Positions 1-7,300 of a DNA stretch of 64,000 nt are shown piece after piece. Source of the stretch: Bog-756 sp963737625 (GTDB lineage: Bacteria > Actinomycetota > Acidimicrobiia > Acidimicrobiales > RAAP-2); the NCBI GenBank assembly GCA_963737625.1, contig CAVTTK010000006.1, forward strand, positions 186,001 to 250,000, in the 5' to 3' direction. The translations under genes and the position numbers were made by a program. Under the pieces are notes generated by a model. That model searched no databases. It had not been told where the DNA came from and saw only the letters and a list, made by a program, of their open reading frames with translations. Numbering within the stretch: position 1 is the first letter of the stretch; each line of letters starts with the position of its first letter.

Positions 1-310
1 CACAACGGTCGCAGGCCGCGGCGAGGGCGCAGAACCAGAGGGCAAAGGGGGTCTCGAGGCGGGCCGACCACTCCTCGAGGCCGAGGTGGACCACGGAGGA
101 CGGCTTCATCGCCCCGGGCCACACCGCCACCACCAGGTGGGCCACCGGTGGGGCCGATCGTTGGTCCTCCCGCCATGTCTCGATGACGTGGCCCTCGGAC
201 CAGGCCGGGTCGAGGATGACGGGCGGCAACTCGTCCAGCGTGGCCCCGAGCCCCTCGGCGATGGGGCGCGCCGCAGCGGTGCCCACCACCACGACCGGAT
301 GCCCGGTCAT
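1..310 (-). CDS. SDR-like oxidoreductase, N-terminal part only
   Basis: Only about 103 residues are present; the gene runs off the left edge. The ATG at 310 opens with MTGHPVVVVGTAAARPIAEG, a beta strand plus a glycine/alanine turn, but without the classical TGxxxGIG motif. Further on, VVAVWPG is followed by LEEWSARLETPFALWF, which resembles the SDR segment where the fourth strand is followed by a Trp-containing helix (W...l..n....f). I read it as an atypical or divergent short-chain dehydrogenase of unknown substrate. The catalytic Tyr/Lys region lies outside the window, so activity cannot be judged. There is no clear Shine-Dalgarno sequence. It is read away from the zinc-ribbon gene to its right. 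Confidence 0.5.
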   Translation of the reverse strand, partial: MTGHPVVVVGTAAARPIAEGLGATLDELPPVILDPAWSEGHVIETWREDQRSAPPVAHLVVAVWPGAMKPSSVVHLGLEEWSARLETPFALWFCALAAACDRC

Positions 311-409
311 GTCGTCCCCCTCCGGACACCATTCATGCCCCCGGGATAGCACAACCCCGCGTGGCGGAACCCGGGACGACCATCGGCGCAGACGGTGGGC
401 CGGGACGGT

Positions 410-685
410 TCAGCGACGGAGACGCGCGGTGACCGACTCGGGCCAGCAGCCGGCGCACAGGGCCTCACGGCTGTCCGGGTCGAACCAGGCCCCCCGCCCG
501 GGATGGATCCATCCCCCACAATTGAGGCAGACCTCGATGGCCGGACGGGATCCGAACCAGGACCGCGGGCCCAACGGACGTATCCCGGCCACGGTGACCG
601 CCCGCCAAGGGGCGGCGGACGGGGACGCCCCGTCGTCGGTGTGGGGCTCGATCCACCAGTCCGGTCTCCCGTGCACCATGGCCAT
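410..685 (-). CDS. small zinc-ribbon hypothetical protein (91 aa)
   Basis: This 91-residue protein has two CxxC pairs, C53-x2-C56 and C77-x2-C80, separated by about 20 residues. That is the pattern of a treble-clef or zinc-ribbon domain. The C-terminal third (VCLNCGGW ... LCAGCWPE) looks structured, while the first 45 residues are Trp/Pro rich. Two ATGs are possible, 685 and 679; neither has a strong ribosome-binding site. The protein family is not recognised and no function is assigned. The coding strand is opposite to the P450 downstream. The paired cysteines are what separates it from a chance open frame in GC-rich DNA. Confidence 0.5.
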   Translation of the reverse strand: MAMVHGRPDWWIEPHTDDGASPSAAPWRAVTVAGIRPLGPRSWFGSRPAIEVCLNCGGWIHPGRGAWFDPDSREALCAGCWPESVTARLRR

Positions 686-795
686 CGCCGTGCCGCCTCA
701 GCCTCGTCCTGTTCCGTTGCCGGCCCAGGCCGACACTTGATCATCGGCATCGCCGGTGGCCGCCTTGACCTCCTGATCCAGCCGTCACCAGGCCG

Positions 796-801
796 TAGGC
801 T
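796..801 (+). promoter_or_regulatory. TANNNT -10 element, leaderless start of the P450 gene
   Basis: TAGGCT sits 7 bases before the ATG at 809 and no Shine-Dalgarno is present. In actinobacteria this layout gives a transcript that starts at the start codon. The start site itself is inferred. Confidence 0.4.
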
Positions 802-808
802 CGGCGCC

Positions 809-2110
809 ATGGCCGCGTCCGCACCCCTGGTCGACCCGGCGGCTCCAACCGTGCGCGGCCTCCTTCCCTGGGTACGCGGTGGCCTCGGGCTGCTGTCCGA
901 CCCCACCGCCTTCTTCGCCCGGCAACGACAGCGACACGGCGACACGTTCATGGTCGAGGCCTTCGGACACCATCTCTTCTGCGTCTTCTCACCCGAGGGC
1001 GTTCGCTCGCTCTACGCCCAACCCGAGGATCAGGCCAGCTTCGGGATCGCCACCTACCAGCTGATCAAGGCCAAGGTCCCCGTGGAGTTACTGCTCGGTC
1101 GGCGCAACCACCCGAAGACCCTGTTCGGGAGTCAACGGGTCGAGGGCTACCTGGACCACCTGCACCGCGCCGTCGACCTCGAGCTGGCCCGGCTCGGGCC
1201 GTCGGGTACGTTCGAGGTCTTCAGCGAGATGCGGCGCCTCGGTCACCGGCTGGGCCTGGCATCGTGGGCGGGGAGCGAAGCGGCCTCGGACCCGTACGTG
1301 GAGCGGCTCATCCCCCTGTTCGACCGGCTGGACAGTTCCGAGTCCTTCGTGCGACCGGGGCAGGCCGCGCTGACCTGGGCCACCGGCAAGCGACGCGAGT
1401 GGGCGGCCATGGCCGGGATCGAGCAGATCTTCACCGAGATCATCCAGGCCCGGTCGGGGCGTCCCCCGGTCGACGACTTCCTGACCCAGATCCTCGAGTC
1501 CTACGGCGACCTGGCCGATGACGAGCGGGCAGTGGCCGTCGCTCGGGACGTGATCGTCATCCATATGGGCTCGCAGTCCAACCTCTACGCCGCCCTGGCC
1601 TGGACCCTCATCAATCTGGTGCAGCGCCCGGAGTTGGCCGAGCGGGTGCGACGGGGTGACGACGACCTCCTCGACCGCTGCGCCAATGAGTCGATACGGA
1701 TGGCCCAGCGGTCCATCACCCTGCGCCAGGTGCTCACACCCATCGAGGTGGACACCGGAGCCGGTGCCTACCGACTCGACCCTGGGGTCCTCCTCTGCAC
1801 CATGCTGTCGTCCCACAACACCTCGGCCGCCCCGGGCCTCGACCGCTTCGACCCCGACCACTACGAGGGCCGGCGCCTCTCGACACGGGTGCCGCTCCCG
1901 ACCAAGGAGATGGTCAGTACCTTCGGCCACGGGGTGCACTCCTGCCCGGCGGCCCGCTTCTCCATCTCGGCCATCCGGGTGGCCACCCGCGGGCTCCTCG
2001 AACGGTACGACCTGACCCCCCGGTTCACCGACGCCGTGCCCCGTCGGCGCCAGATCGGCGGGGTGGCCCGCTCGGCCCGGCCCTGCCGCGTCAGCTACCG
2101 CCGGCACTGA
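809..2110 (+). CDS. cytochrome P450
   Basis: A 433-residue haem-thiolate protein. The haem-binding loop is FGHGVHSCPA with the ligand Cys at about residue 379, and the K-helix ExxR motif is in NESIRM. The I-helix, where the family usually has AGxDT, reads MGSQSNLYAAL, so the proton-delivery Thr is replaced by Asn. That Asn is known from P450s of the CYP7/CYP8 type, some of which do isomerase-type chemistry. The residue two after the haem Cys is Ala rather than the usual Gly. The ATG at 809 is chosen because a -10 element lies 7 bases upstream and the haem domain length fits; the frame is open further upstream but that part is not protein-like. No ferredoxin partner is adjacent. The substrate is unknown; a sterol or lipid is possible given the neighbouring sulfatase and SDR. 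Confidence 0.85.
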   Translation: MAASAPLVDPAAPTVRGLLPWVRGGLGLLSDPTAFFARQRQRHGDTFMVEAFGHHLFCVFSPEGVRSLYAQPEDQASFGIATYQLIKAKVPVELLLGRRNHPKTLFGSQRVEGYLDHLHRAVDLELARLGPSGTFEVFSEMRRLGHRLGLASWAGSEAASDPYVERLIPLFDRLDSSESFVRPGQAALTWATGKRREWAAMAGIEQIFTEIIQARSGRPPVDDFLTQILESYGDLADDERAVAVARDVIVIHMGSQSNLYAALAWTLINLVQRPELAERVRRGDDDLLDRCANESIRMAQRSITLRQVLTPIEVDTGAGAYRLDPGVLLCTMLSSHNTSAAPGLDRFDPDHYEGRRLSTRVPLPTKEMVSTFGHGVHSCPAARFSISAIRVATRGLLERYDLTPRFTDAVPRRRQIGGVARSARPCRVSYRRH

Positions 2111-2120
2111 TGCCGGCCCC

Positions 2121-2135
2121 GCCGTCGTCGACGGC
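2121..2135. terminator. hairpin after the P450 gene
   Basis: A 6-bp GC-rich stem (GCCGTC/GACGGC) with a 3-base loop lies 10 bases after the P450 stop codon, with no U-tract. It is a weak terminator candidate. The remaining intergenic bases to 2275 hold nothing else I can name. Confidence 0.3.
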
Positions 2136-2275
2136 GTACCGGTCCCGCCCGGGGGCACGGGTCCGATCGACACCGGAACGGGCCCACCGGTATCGTCACT
2201 CCCGGTGACACAATGTTCCCACCCCGGCCGGGTCGCCCACCCGACCATCGACCCGTGCACCAGCGAGGGACCGAC

Positions 2276-4540
2276 ATGAAGACCTACGAACCCTTCGACG
2301 GGGTCATCGCCCGCACCCAGGCGGAGTCCACGCCCTGGTGGCCGGTCCCGGCCCATCCGGGGGAGAACGCCCCCAACGTGGTGGTCATACTCCTCGACGA
2401 CACCGGCTTCTCCCACCTCGGCTGCTACGGGTCCGACCTGGCCACGCCCAGCATCGACCGGTTGGCCGCCGGGGGACTCCGCTACACCAATTTCCACGTG
2501 ACGCCCCTGTGCTCGCCCACCCGGGCCTCGCTCCTCACCGGACGGAACCACCACACCGTCGGGATGCGGTCGCTCTCCAACTTCGACAGCGGCTACCCGC
2601 ACATGCGTGGTCACATCTCCGACCATGCCGCCACCGTGGCCGAGGTGCTCCGGGACGAGGGGTATGCCACCTTCGCCGTGGGCAAGTGGCACCTGTGCGC
2701 CATGGACAACGCCTCGGCCGCCGGGCCCTACGACCAGTGGCCGTGCCAGCGGGGGTTCGACCGCTACTACGGCTTCCTGGAGGGCGAGACCGACCAGTTC
2801 CACCCGGAGCTGATCCACGACAACCACAGCGTCGAGCCCCCCGGCACCCCCGAGACGGGCTACCACCTGAGCGAGGACCTCGTGGACCACGCCTTGCACT
2901 TCATCCACGACACCGTCTCCATCCGTCCCGACCGCCCGTTCTTCACCTACCTGGCCTTCGGGGCCATGCACGCGCCCCACCAGGCCCCCCAGGCGTATCT
3001 GGACAAGTACCGTGGCCGCTTCGACGAGGGCTGGGACGTGGCCCGTGACCGGTGGTTCGCCCGGCAACAGGAGATGGGCCTACTGCCTCCGGGGACCGAG
3101 CTGGCCCCCCGGAACCCGGGCGTCGAGCCGTGGGAGTCCCTGCCCGAGAACCACAAGCGCCTGGCTGCCCGGCTCCAGGAGGCCTTCGCCGCCTTCCTCG
3201 AGCACACCGACGAGCAGATCGGACGGTTCGTGGCCGGCCTCGAGGAGCTGGGCCGTCTCGACGACACCCTCATCCTCCTGATGTCGGACAACGGTGCCAG
3301 CCAGGAGGGCGGGCCCTTCGGGGTCCTGCACGAGATGAAGTACTTCAACTTCTTGGCCGAGTCGCCCGACGAGGCCGTCGAGCGCATCGACGACATCGGC
3401 GGCCCCCACAGTCACGCCAACTACCCGTGGGGCTGGGCCCAGGCCGGCAATACCCCGTTCAAGTGGTACAAGCAGAACACCCACGAGGGCGGCGTGCACG
3501 TGCCTCTCATCGTCCACTGGCCCGGGCACATCACCGACGGCGGATCGCTCCGCCATCAGTTCCACCACGTGAGCGACATCGTCCCCACCATCTACGAGAC
3601 CCTGGGGATCGAACCCCCGACGACCTATCACGGCCTCGAGCAGATCCCGGTCTCGGGGACCTCCCTGCGCTACTCGTTCGGAGCACCCGACGAGCCCAGC
3701 CACAAGCACGTCCAGTATTTCGAGATGATGGGGCACCGGGCGATCTACGCCGACGGGTGGAAGGCGGTCACCCGCCACCAGCCCGGGGTGCCCTTCGACG
3801 ACGACGACTGGGAGCTCTACCACCTCGACGACGACCGCTCGGAGTGCCGGAACCTGGCCACGGAGCAGCCGGAGCGGCTGGCCGAGCTGGTCGCACTGTG
3901 GTGGCGGGAGGCCGAGGAGTACGGGGTCCTCCCCCTCGACGACCGCACCATCGAGCTGTTCTTCACCCGCTACCGGGATCGGTCCCCCCACCCCATCACC
4001 CGCCACTACTCCTACTTCCCACCGATGTCACCGCTCCCCGGCCAGGCCGCGCCATCGCTCGGAGGACGGGGATGGGACATGGCCGCCACCGTCGACCGTC
4101 CCGAAGGCGCCAACGGCGTCCTGTACGCCTCGGGCAACGAGAACTCGGGGGTCACCCTGTTCGTCCAGGAGGACCGGCTGGTCCTCGACTACAACTGCTT
4201 CGGGGACCACCACGTGGTGGTGTCCCAGGATCGCGTACCCGTCGGACCCTCGGTGATCGGCGTCCACTTCGTCCGGGACGGTCGGGGGGGCGATGCGACC
4301 CTGGTGATCGACGGCGAACCCAGCGGCACCCTCTCGGTGCCGTTCATGATGACCATGATCTCGAGCGTCGGGCCCAGCGTGGGCTACGACCACGGATCCC
4401 CGGTGAGCCCGCGCTACGCGGCTCCCTTCCCCTTCGAGGGTACCCTCAGGCGGTTGGACGTCACCCTGGCCCGGCCGTCGTCGACAGCCCGGGACGACGA
4501 GGGCCCGGCGGCCGAGCGGGCCGCCATGTCCCGCCAGTGA
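2276..4540 (+). CDS. arylsulfatase (formylglycine-dependent sulfatase)
   Basis: A 754-residue alkaline-phosphatase-fold sulfatase that hydrolyses sulfate esters. The N-terminal metal site is LLDDTG (D41, D42). The sulfatase signature LCSPTRASLLTGR carries Cys79, the residue converted to formylglycine in the C-x-P-x-R class, so an FGE maturase is needed elsewhere. GKWHL and SDNGAS further on are the usual active-site and metal-binding segments. The catalytic domain fills roughly residues 33-560. The last 200 residues form a C-terminal domain found in large actinobacterial and proteobacterial sulfatases. No signal peptide is visible, so it is probably cytoplasmic. The start at 2276 follows a GAGGGA ribosome-binding site; an upstream in-frame ATG at 2213 lacks one. 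Substrate unknown. Confidence 0.9.
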   Translation: MKTYEPFDGVIARTQAESTPWWPVPAHPGENAPNVVVILLDDTGFSHLGCYGSDLATPSIDRLAAGGLRYTNFHVTPLCSPTRASLLTGRNHHTVGMRSLSNFDSGYPHMRGHISDHAATVAEVLRDEGYATFAVGKWHLCAMDNASAAGPYDQWPCQRGFDRYYGFLEGETDQFHPELIHDNHSVEPPGTPETGYHLSEDLVDHALHFIHDTVSIRPDRPFFTYLAFGAMHAPHQAPQAYLDKYRGRFDEGWDVARDRWFARQQEMGLLPPGTELAPRNPGVEPWESLPENHKRLAARLQEAFAAFLEHTDEQIGRFVAGLEELGRLDDTLILLMSDNGASQEGGPFGVLHEMKYFNFLAESPDEAVERIDDIGGPHSHANYPWGWAQAGNTPFKWYKQNTHEGGVHVPLIVHWPGHITDGGSLRHQFHHVSDIVPTIYETLGIEPPTTYHGLEQIPVSGTSLRYSFGAPDEPSHKHVQYFEMMGHRAIYADGWKAVTRHQPGVPFDDDDWELYHLDDDRSECRNLATEQPERLAELVALWWREAEEYGVLPLDDRTIELFFTRYRDRSPHPITRHYSYFPPMSPLPGQAAPSLGGRGWDMAATVDRPEGANGVLYASGNENSGVTLFVQEDRLVLDYNCFGDHHVVVSQDRVPVGPSVIGVHFVRDGRGGDATLVIDGEPSGTLSVPFMMTMISSVGPSVGYDHGSPVSPRYAAPFPFEGTLRRLDVTLARPSSTARDDEGPAAERAAMSRQ

Positions 4541-4566
4541 GCGGCCCCTGACCGACGGCCGGGGCC

Positions 4567-5445
4567 TCAGGCGGTGAAGCGAGCCGAGGCGCCGGCGTCG
4601 ACGTCGATGACCGACCCGGTGATGTGCCGGGCGCCGTCCCCGGCCAGGAACACCACGGCGGCGGTGATCTCCTCGGGCTCGAGCCACGGCACCGGCTGCA
4701 CGTGCAGGGCCGTCATGCCCGGCTCGACGTCCTCTCGGGTGGGGTGCTCGAGGTCCGGCCGCATGAGACCGTACAGGGTGTCGTTGTGGATCATGGGGGT
4801 GGAGACGTTGCCCGGGGCCACGGCGTTGACGGTGATGCCGAAGGCGGCCAACTCGAAAGCCACCGACTTGACCAGGCCGATCACCCCCCACTTGGAGGCC
4901 ACATAGGCCGGGATGCCCGGGTTGGACGAGCGACCCATCATCGACGAGACGCCGACGATGCGCCCCCAGCGCTGGCGGCGCATATGGGGCGCCGCGGCGC
5001 GCATGGCATTGAACACGCCGGTCAGGTTGGTGTCGATGGTCTCACTCCATTCGTCGGCACCCATGGTGCAGATCGACCCCAGGGCGGAGATGCCGGCGTT
5101 GGCCACGAGGATGTCCACCGATCCGAGCTCGGCACGTGCCTCGTCCACGAAGGCCACGGTGGCGGCGAGGTCCCGCACGTCGGTCACCGACGACACGCAG
5201 CGGCGTCCCTGCTCCTCCACCAGCCGCACCGTCTCGGCCAGGTCGTCCTGAGTCCCGAGCGGATAGCCCACACTGTCGAGGTCGTGGCAGAGGTCGCAGA
5301 CGGCGACGTCGGCGCCGAGCCGGGCGAACTCGAGGGCGTGGGAGCGGCCTTGGCCCCGCGCCCCTCCGGTGATCACCGCCACCTTCCCGGCGAAGGGCAG
5401 CCCGTCTGGTGCCGTCGCTGGGGTGTCTGCCGTCGCTGCCGTCAC
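4567..5445 (-). CDS. mycofactocin-coupled SDR family oxidoreductase
   Basis: A 292-residue short-chain dehydrogenase. The cofactor motif is TGGARGQGRSHA and the catalytic YVASK motif follows an SSMMG serine segment. The family marker is the extra segment after beta-2, CHDLDSVGYPLGTQDDLAET, which is typical of SDRs that hold a non-exchangeable NAD(H) and pass electrons to mycofactocin. The reaction is probably oxidation of an alcohol or reduction of a ketone on an unknown substrate. The GTG at 5445 is preferred because AGGGAGG lies 6 bases upstream; an in-frame ATG at 5481 would add 12 Gly/Pro-rich residues. It converges with the sulfatase gene. No mycofactocin biosynthesis genes are in the window. 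Confidence 0.85.
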   Translation of the reverse strand: MTAATADTPATAPDGLPFAGKVAVITGGARGQGRSHALEFARLGADVAVCDLCHDLDSVGYPLGTQDDLAETVRLVEEQGRRCVSSVTDVRDLAATVAFVDEARAELGSVDILVANAGISALGSICTMGADEWSETIDTNLTGVFNAMRAAAPHMRRQRWGRIVGVSSMMGRSSNPGIPAYVASKWGVIGLVKSVAFELAAFGITVNAVAPGNVSTPMIHNDTLYGLMRPDLEHPTREDVEPGMTALHVQPVPWLEPEEITAAVVFLAGDGARHITGSVIDVDAGASARFTA

Positions 5446-5552
5446 GATGTCCCTCCCTGGTCCCCCGGTATCGCCGCCCAAGCGACGGATCCACTGGTGC
5501 CGTCACCGTAGCGGTCGACGCACTCCGGGGCCCGACGGGGGCCCACCACCCC

Positions 5553-6302
5553 TCAGTCGGCGCGCCCCCAGGTCCGCAGCACCCGGCGGTACCGCCGGTC
5601 CCACCGGTCGTAGGCCACCCGGAGCGTGGCCCCCGGCCACGCCGAGGGCAACAGTTCGGTCGGAAGGAGCGGGTCGGCCTGCAGGTGGCGCAGTACCTCC
5701 GCCGACAGCACGAACCCCGGGGCCAACATCTCGGGGGTCGTCGGGGGAAGCGCGTGCATCGCCTCCTCCAGCCGGTCGGCCCCCCGGGCCCAGGCGGCGA
5801 GATCCCACAACCTGGCCGCCATCTCCACCGGGTCCCCGTCGGGCCTCGCCGAGTACAGCACCACGTCGGGGTCCTCGGCCGGATCGGGCCGCAGGTCGAT
5901 GTTGGCCGGCCGCAACCACACCCCTTCGCGCTGCTCCGACAGTCGGGCCAGGGTCAGGGCCCGGCGCCGGGCCGAGCGGTCATCGGCCGAGCGCCCCGAG
6001 GCCGTCACCACCACCATGCTCCACGACCCGTCCCACGCACGCGTCTCCCCCCGTCGGCTGCCGGTCTGACGGTCCCGGCGGTCGAGCAGGTGGCCGGCCA
6101 GCCGGTAGTGGCCCGAACCGTCGGTGGTCACCTCCCCGGCCGAGACCATCCGGGACAGCGCCACCCGGGCCCGGTTCTCGTTGATGCCGAACAGCGCGGC
6201 CAGGTGGACCAGATGGGACACGGGAAGCTGCGGCGGGTCCTCACCCAGGAGGGCGCTGGCCAGGACCGACCGGGCCGTGAGCGGTGCATTACCTTCTTGC
6301 AT
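5553..6302 (-). CDS. PaaX-family transcriptional regulator
   Basis: About 249 residues. The N-terminal winged helix is recognisable in PLTARSVLASALLG and in ENRARVALSRMVSAGEV. A central PaaX domain follows (WDGSWSMVVVT, then REGVWLRPANI) and a C-terminal PaaX_C-like helical part closes the protein. PaaX proteins are GntR-like repressors, first known from phenylacetate catabolism and released by an aryl-CoA ligand. Start at the ATG 6302; a GTG at 6332 would add ten residues and run into the divergent promoter. No good ribosome-binding site precedes either. It is divergent from the desaturase with about 30 bases between starts, so it most likely represses that gene and itself. The effector is unknown. 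Confidence 0.75.
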   Translation of the reverse strand: MQEGNAPLTARSVLASALLGEDPPQLPVSHLVHLAALFGINENRARVALSRMVSAGEVTTDGSGHYRLAGHLLDRRDRQTGSRRGETRAWDGSWSMVVVTASGRSADDRSARRRALTLARLSEQREGVWLRPANIDLRPDPAEDPDVVLYSARPDGDPVEMAARLWDLAAWARGADRLEEAMHALPPTTPEMLAPGFVLSAEVLRHLQADPLLPTELLPSAWPGATLRVAYDRWDRRYRRVLRTWGRAD

Positions 6303-6319
6303 CAGCTGTTCAATATCTG

Positions 6320-6325
6320 TAATAT
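6320..6325 (+). promoter_or_regulatory. -10 element TAATAT for the desaturase, within the divergent PaaX region
   Basis: TAATAT lies 7 bases before the ATG at 6333 with no Shine-Dalgarno, which implies a leaderless transcript. The AT-rich stretch 6303-6332 is the only space between the two divergent starts, so a PaaX operator should overlap it. Confidence 0.45.
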
Positions 6326-6332
6326 GCCACAC

Positions 6333-7280
6333 ATGTCACTGACCATGGTGGCCGAAGCCGGGGACCGTCCGGAGGTCTTCCCGACCGACCGGCTGATGGA
6401 GAACGGGATGGCCCGGCCCGACCTCCGCCACGACCTCCGCCACATCGCCGACGGGCGCAACGCCGTCACCGTGGCCTCGGTATGGGCCTGGGTGGCGGTG
6501 ATCATCGGTGGCTCCGTGTGGATCGACCGGTGGTGGTCCTACCTGGTGGCCTTCGTCCTGATGGGCCCGATCTACGCCCGCTTCGCCATTCTGATGCACG
6601 AGGCCGCGCACAGACTGTTGTTCTCGAACAAGCGGACCAACGACTGGGTGGGCACCTGGCTGCTGGCCTACCCCACCTGGACCCCCATCTCGATCTACCG
6701 CCGCGGCCACTTCGCCCACCACAAGGAGGAGTTCGGCCCGCGTGAGCCCGACCTGGCCTTCTACGGCGGCTACCGCTGCGACCGGCGCACGCTGGCCCGC
6801 CGTCTGACCCGGGATGCCGTAGGCATCTCGGGCTGGAAGAACTTCACCCCGCTGTTCAAGGCCCTCCGTCGGAACGGCACACGACGGGTGGCCGGCTCCA
6901 TCCTCGGTGTGCAGGTGGCGCTGTGGGCCGTGCTGTGGGTGGCCACCGGCCGGTGGTGGGTCTACCCCCTGTTGTGGTGGCTCCCGTGGATGACCCAGTG
7001 GCGGGTGATCAACCGGCTGCGGGCCATCGCCGAGCACGGCGGTCTCGAAGCCGGGCAGGACCGACGGGTGACCACCCACAATGTGCGCCAGTCCCTTCCG
7101 GCCCGGTTCTGGTTCGTGCCCTACAACACCGGATGGCACCTGGCCCACCACGTGGACATGGGCATCCCGTTCCGCAATCTGCCGGCCTTCCACGCCGAAC
7201 TGGAGCGGGCCGGGTACATCACCGACGGGATCACGTACCCCAGCTACCGCTCGCTGTGGCGGGCTCTGGCCTCGGCCTGA
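6333..7280 (+). CDS. membrane fatty acid desaturase / hydroxylase family protein
   Basis: A 315-residue integral membrane di-iron enzyme. Three histidine boxes are in order: HEAAH, HFAHH and, near the C-terminus, HLAHH. These eight or so His residues bind the iron pair. Hydrophobic stretches before box 1 (VTVASVWAWVAVIIGG, then SYLVAFVLMGPIY) and between boxes 2 and 3 (VQVALWAVLWVATG, YPLLWWLPW) form the membrane anchors. The enzyme should desaturate or hydroxylate an acyl or lipid substrate using O2 and an electron donor. Start choice is uncertain: 6333 fits a leaderless transcript, while ATGs at 6345, 6396 and 6408 are alternatives. The divergent PaaX gene points to regulated expression. 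It ends 20 bases from pgi, which converges. Confidence 0.8.
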   Translation: MSLTMVAEAGDRPEVFPTDRLMENGMARPDLRHDLRHIADGRNAVTVASVWAWVAVIIGGSVWIDRWWSYLVAFVLMGPIYARFAILMHEAAHRLLFSNKRTNDWVGTWLLAYPTWTPISIYRRGHFAHHKEEFGPREPDLAFYGGYRCDRRTLARRLTRDAVGISGWKNFTPLFKALRRNGTRRVAGSILGVQVALWAVLWVATGRWWVYPLLWWLPWMTQWRVINRLRAIAEHGGLEAGQDRRVTTHNVRQSLPARFWFVPYNTGWHLAHHVDMGIPFRNLPAFHAELERAGYITDGITYPSYRSLWRALASA

Positions 7281-7300
7281 CCGGCCTGGACCGCCAGTAC

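Noticed and set aside
1088..3067. Long open minus-strand frame of about 659 codons opposite the P450 and sulfatase genes
   Set aside because: Gly/Val/Arg/His-rich low-complexity translation without motifs; it mirrors the codon bias of the real genes, as expected in GC-rich DNA.
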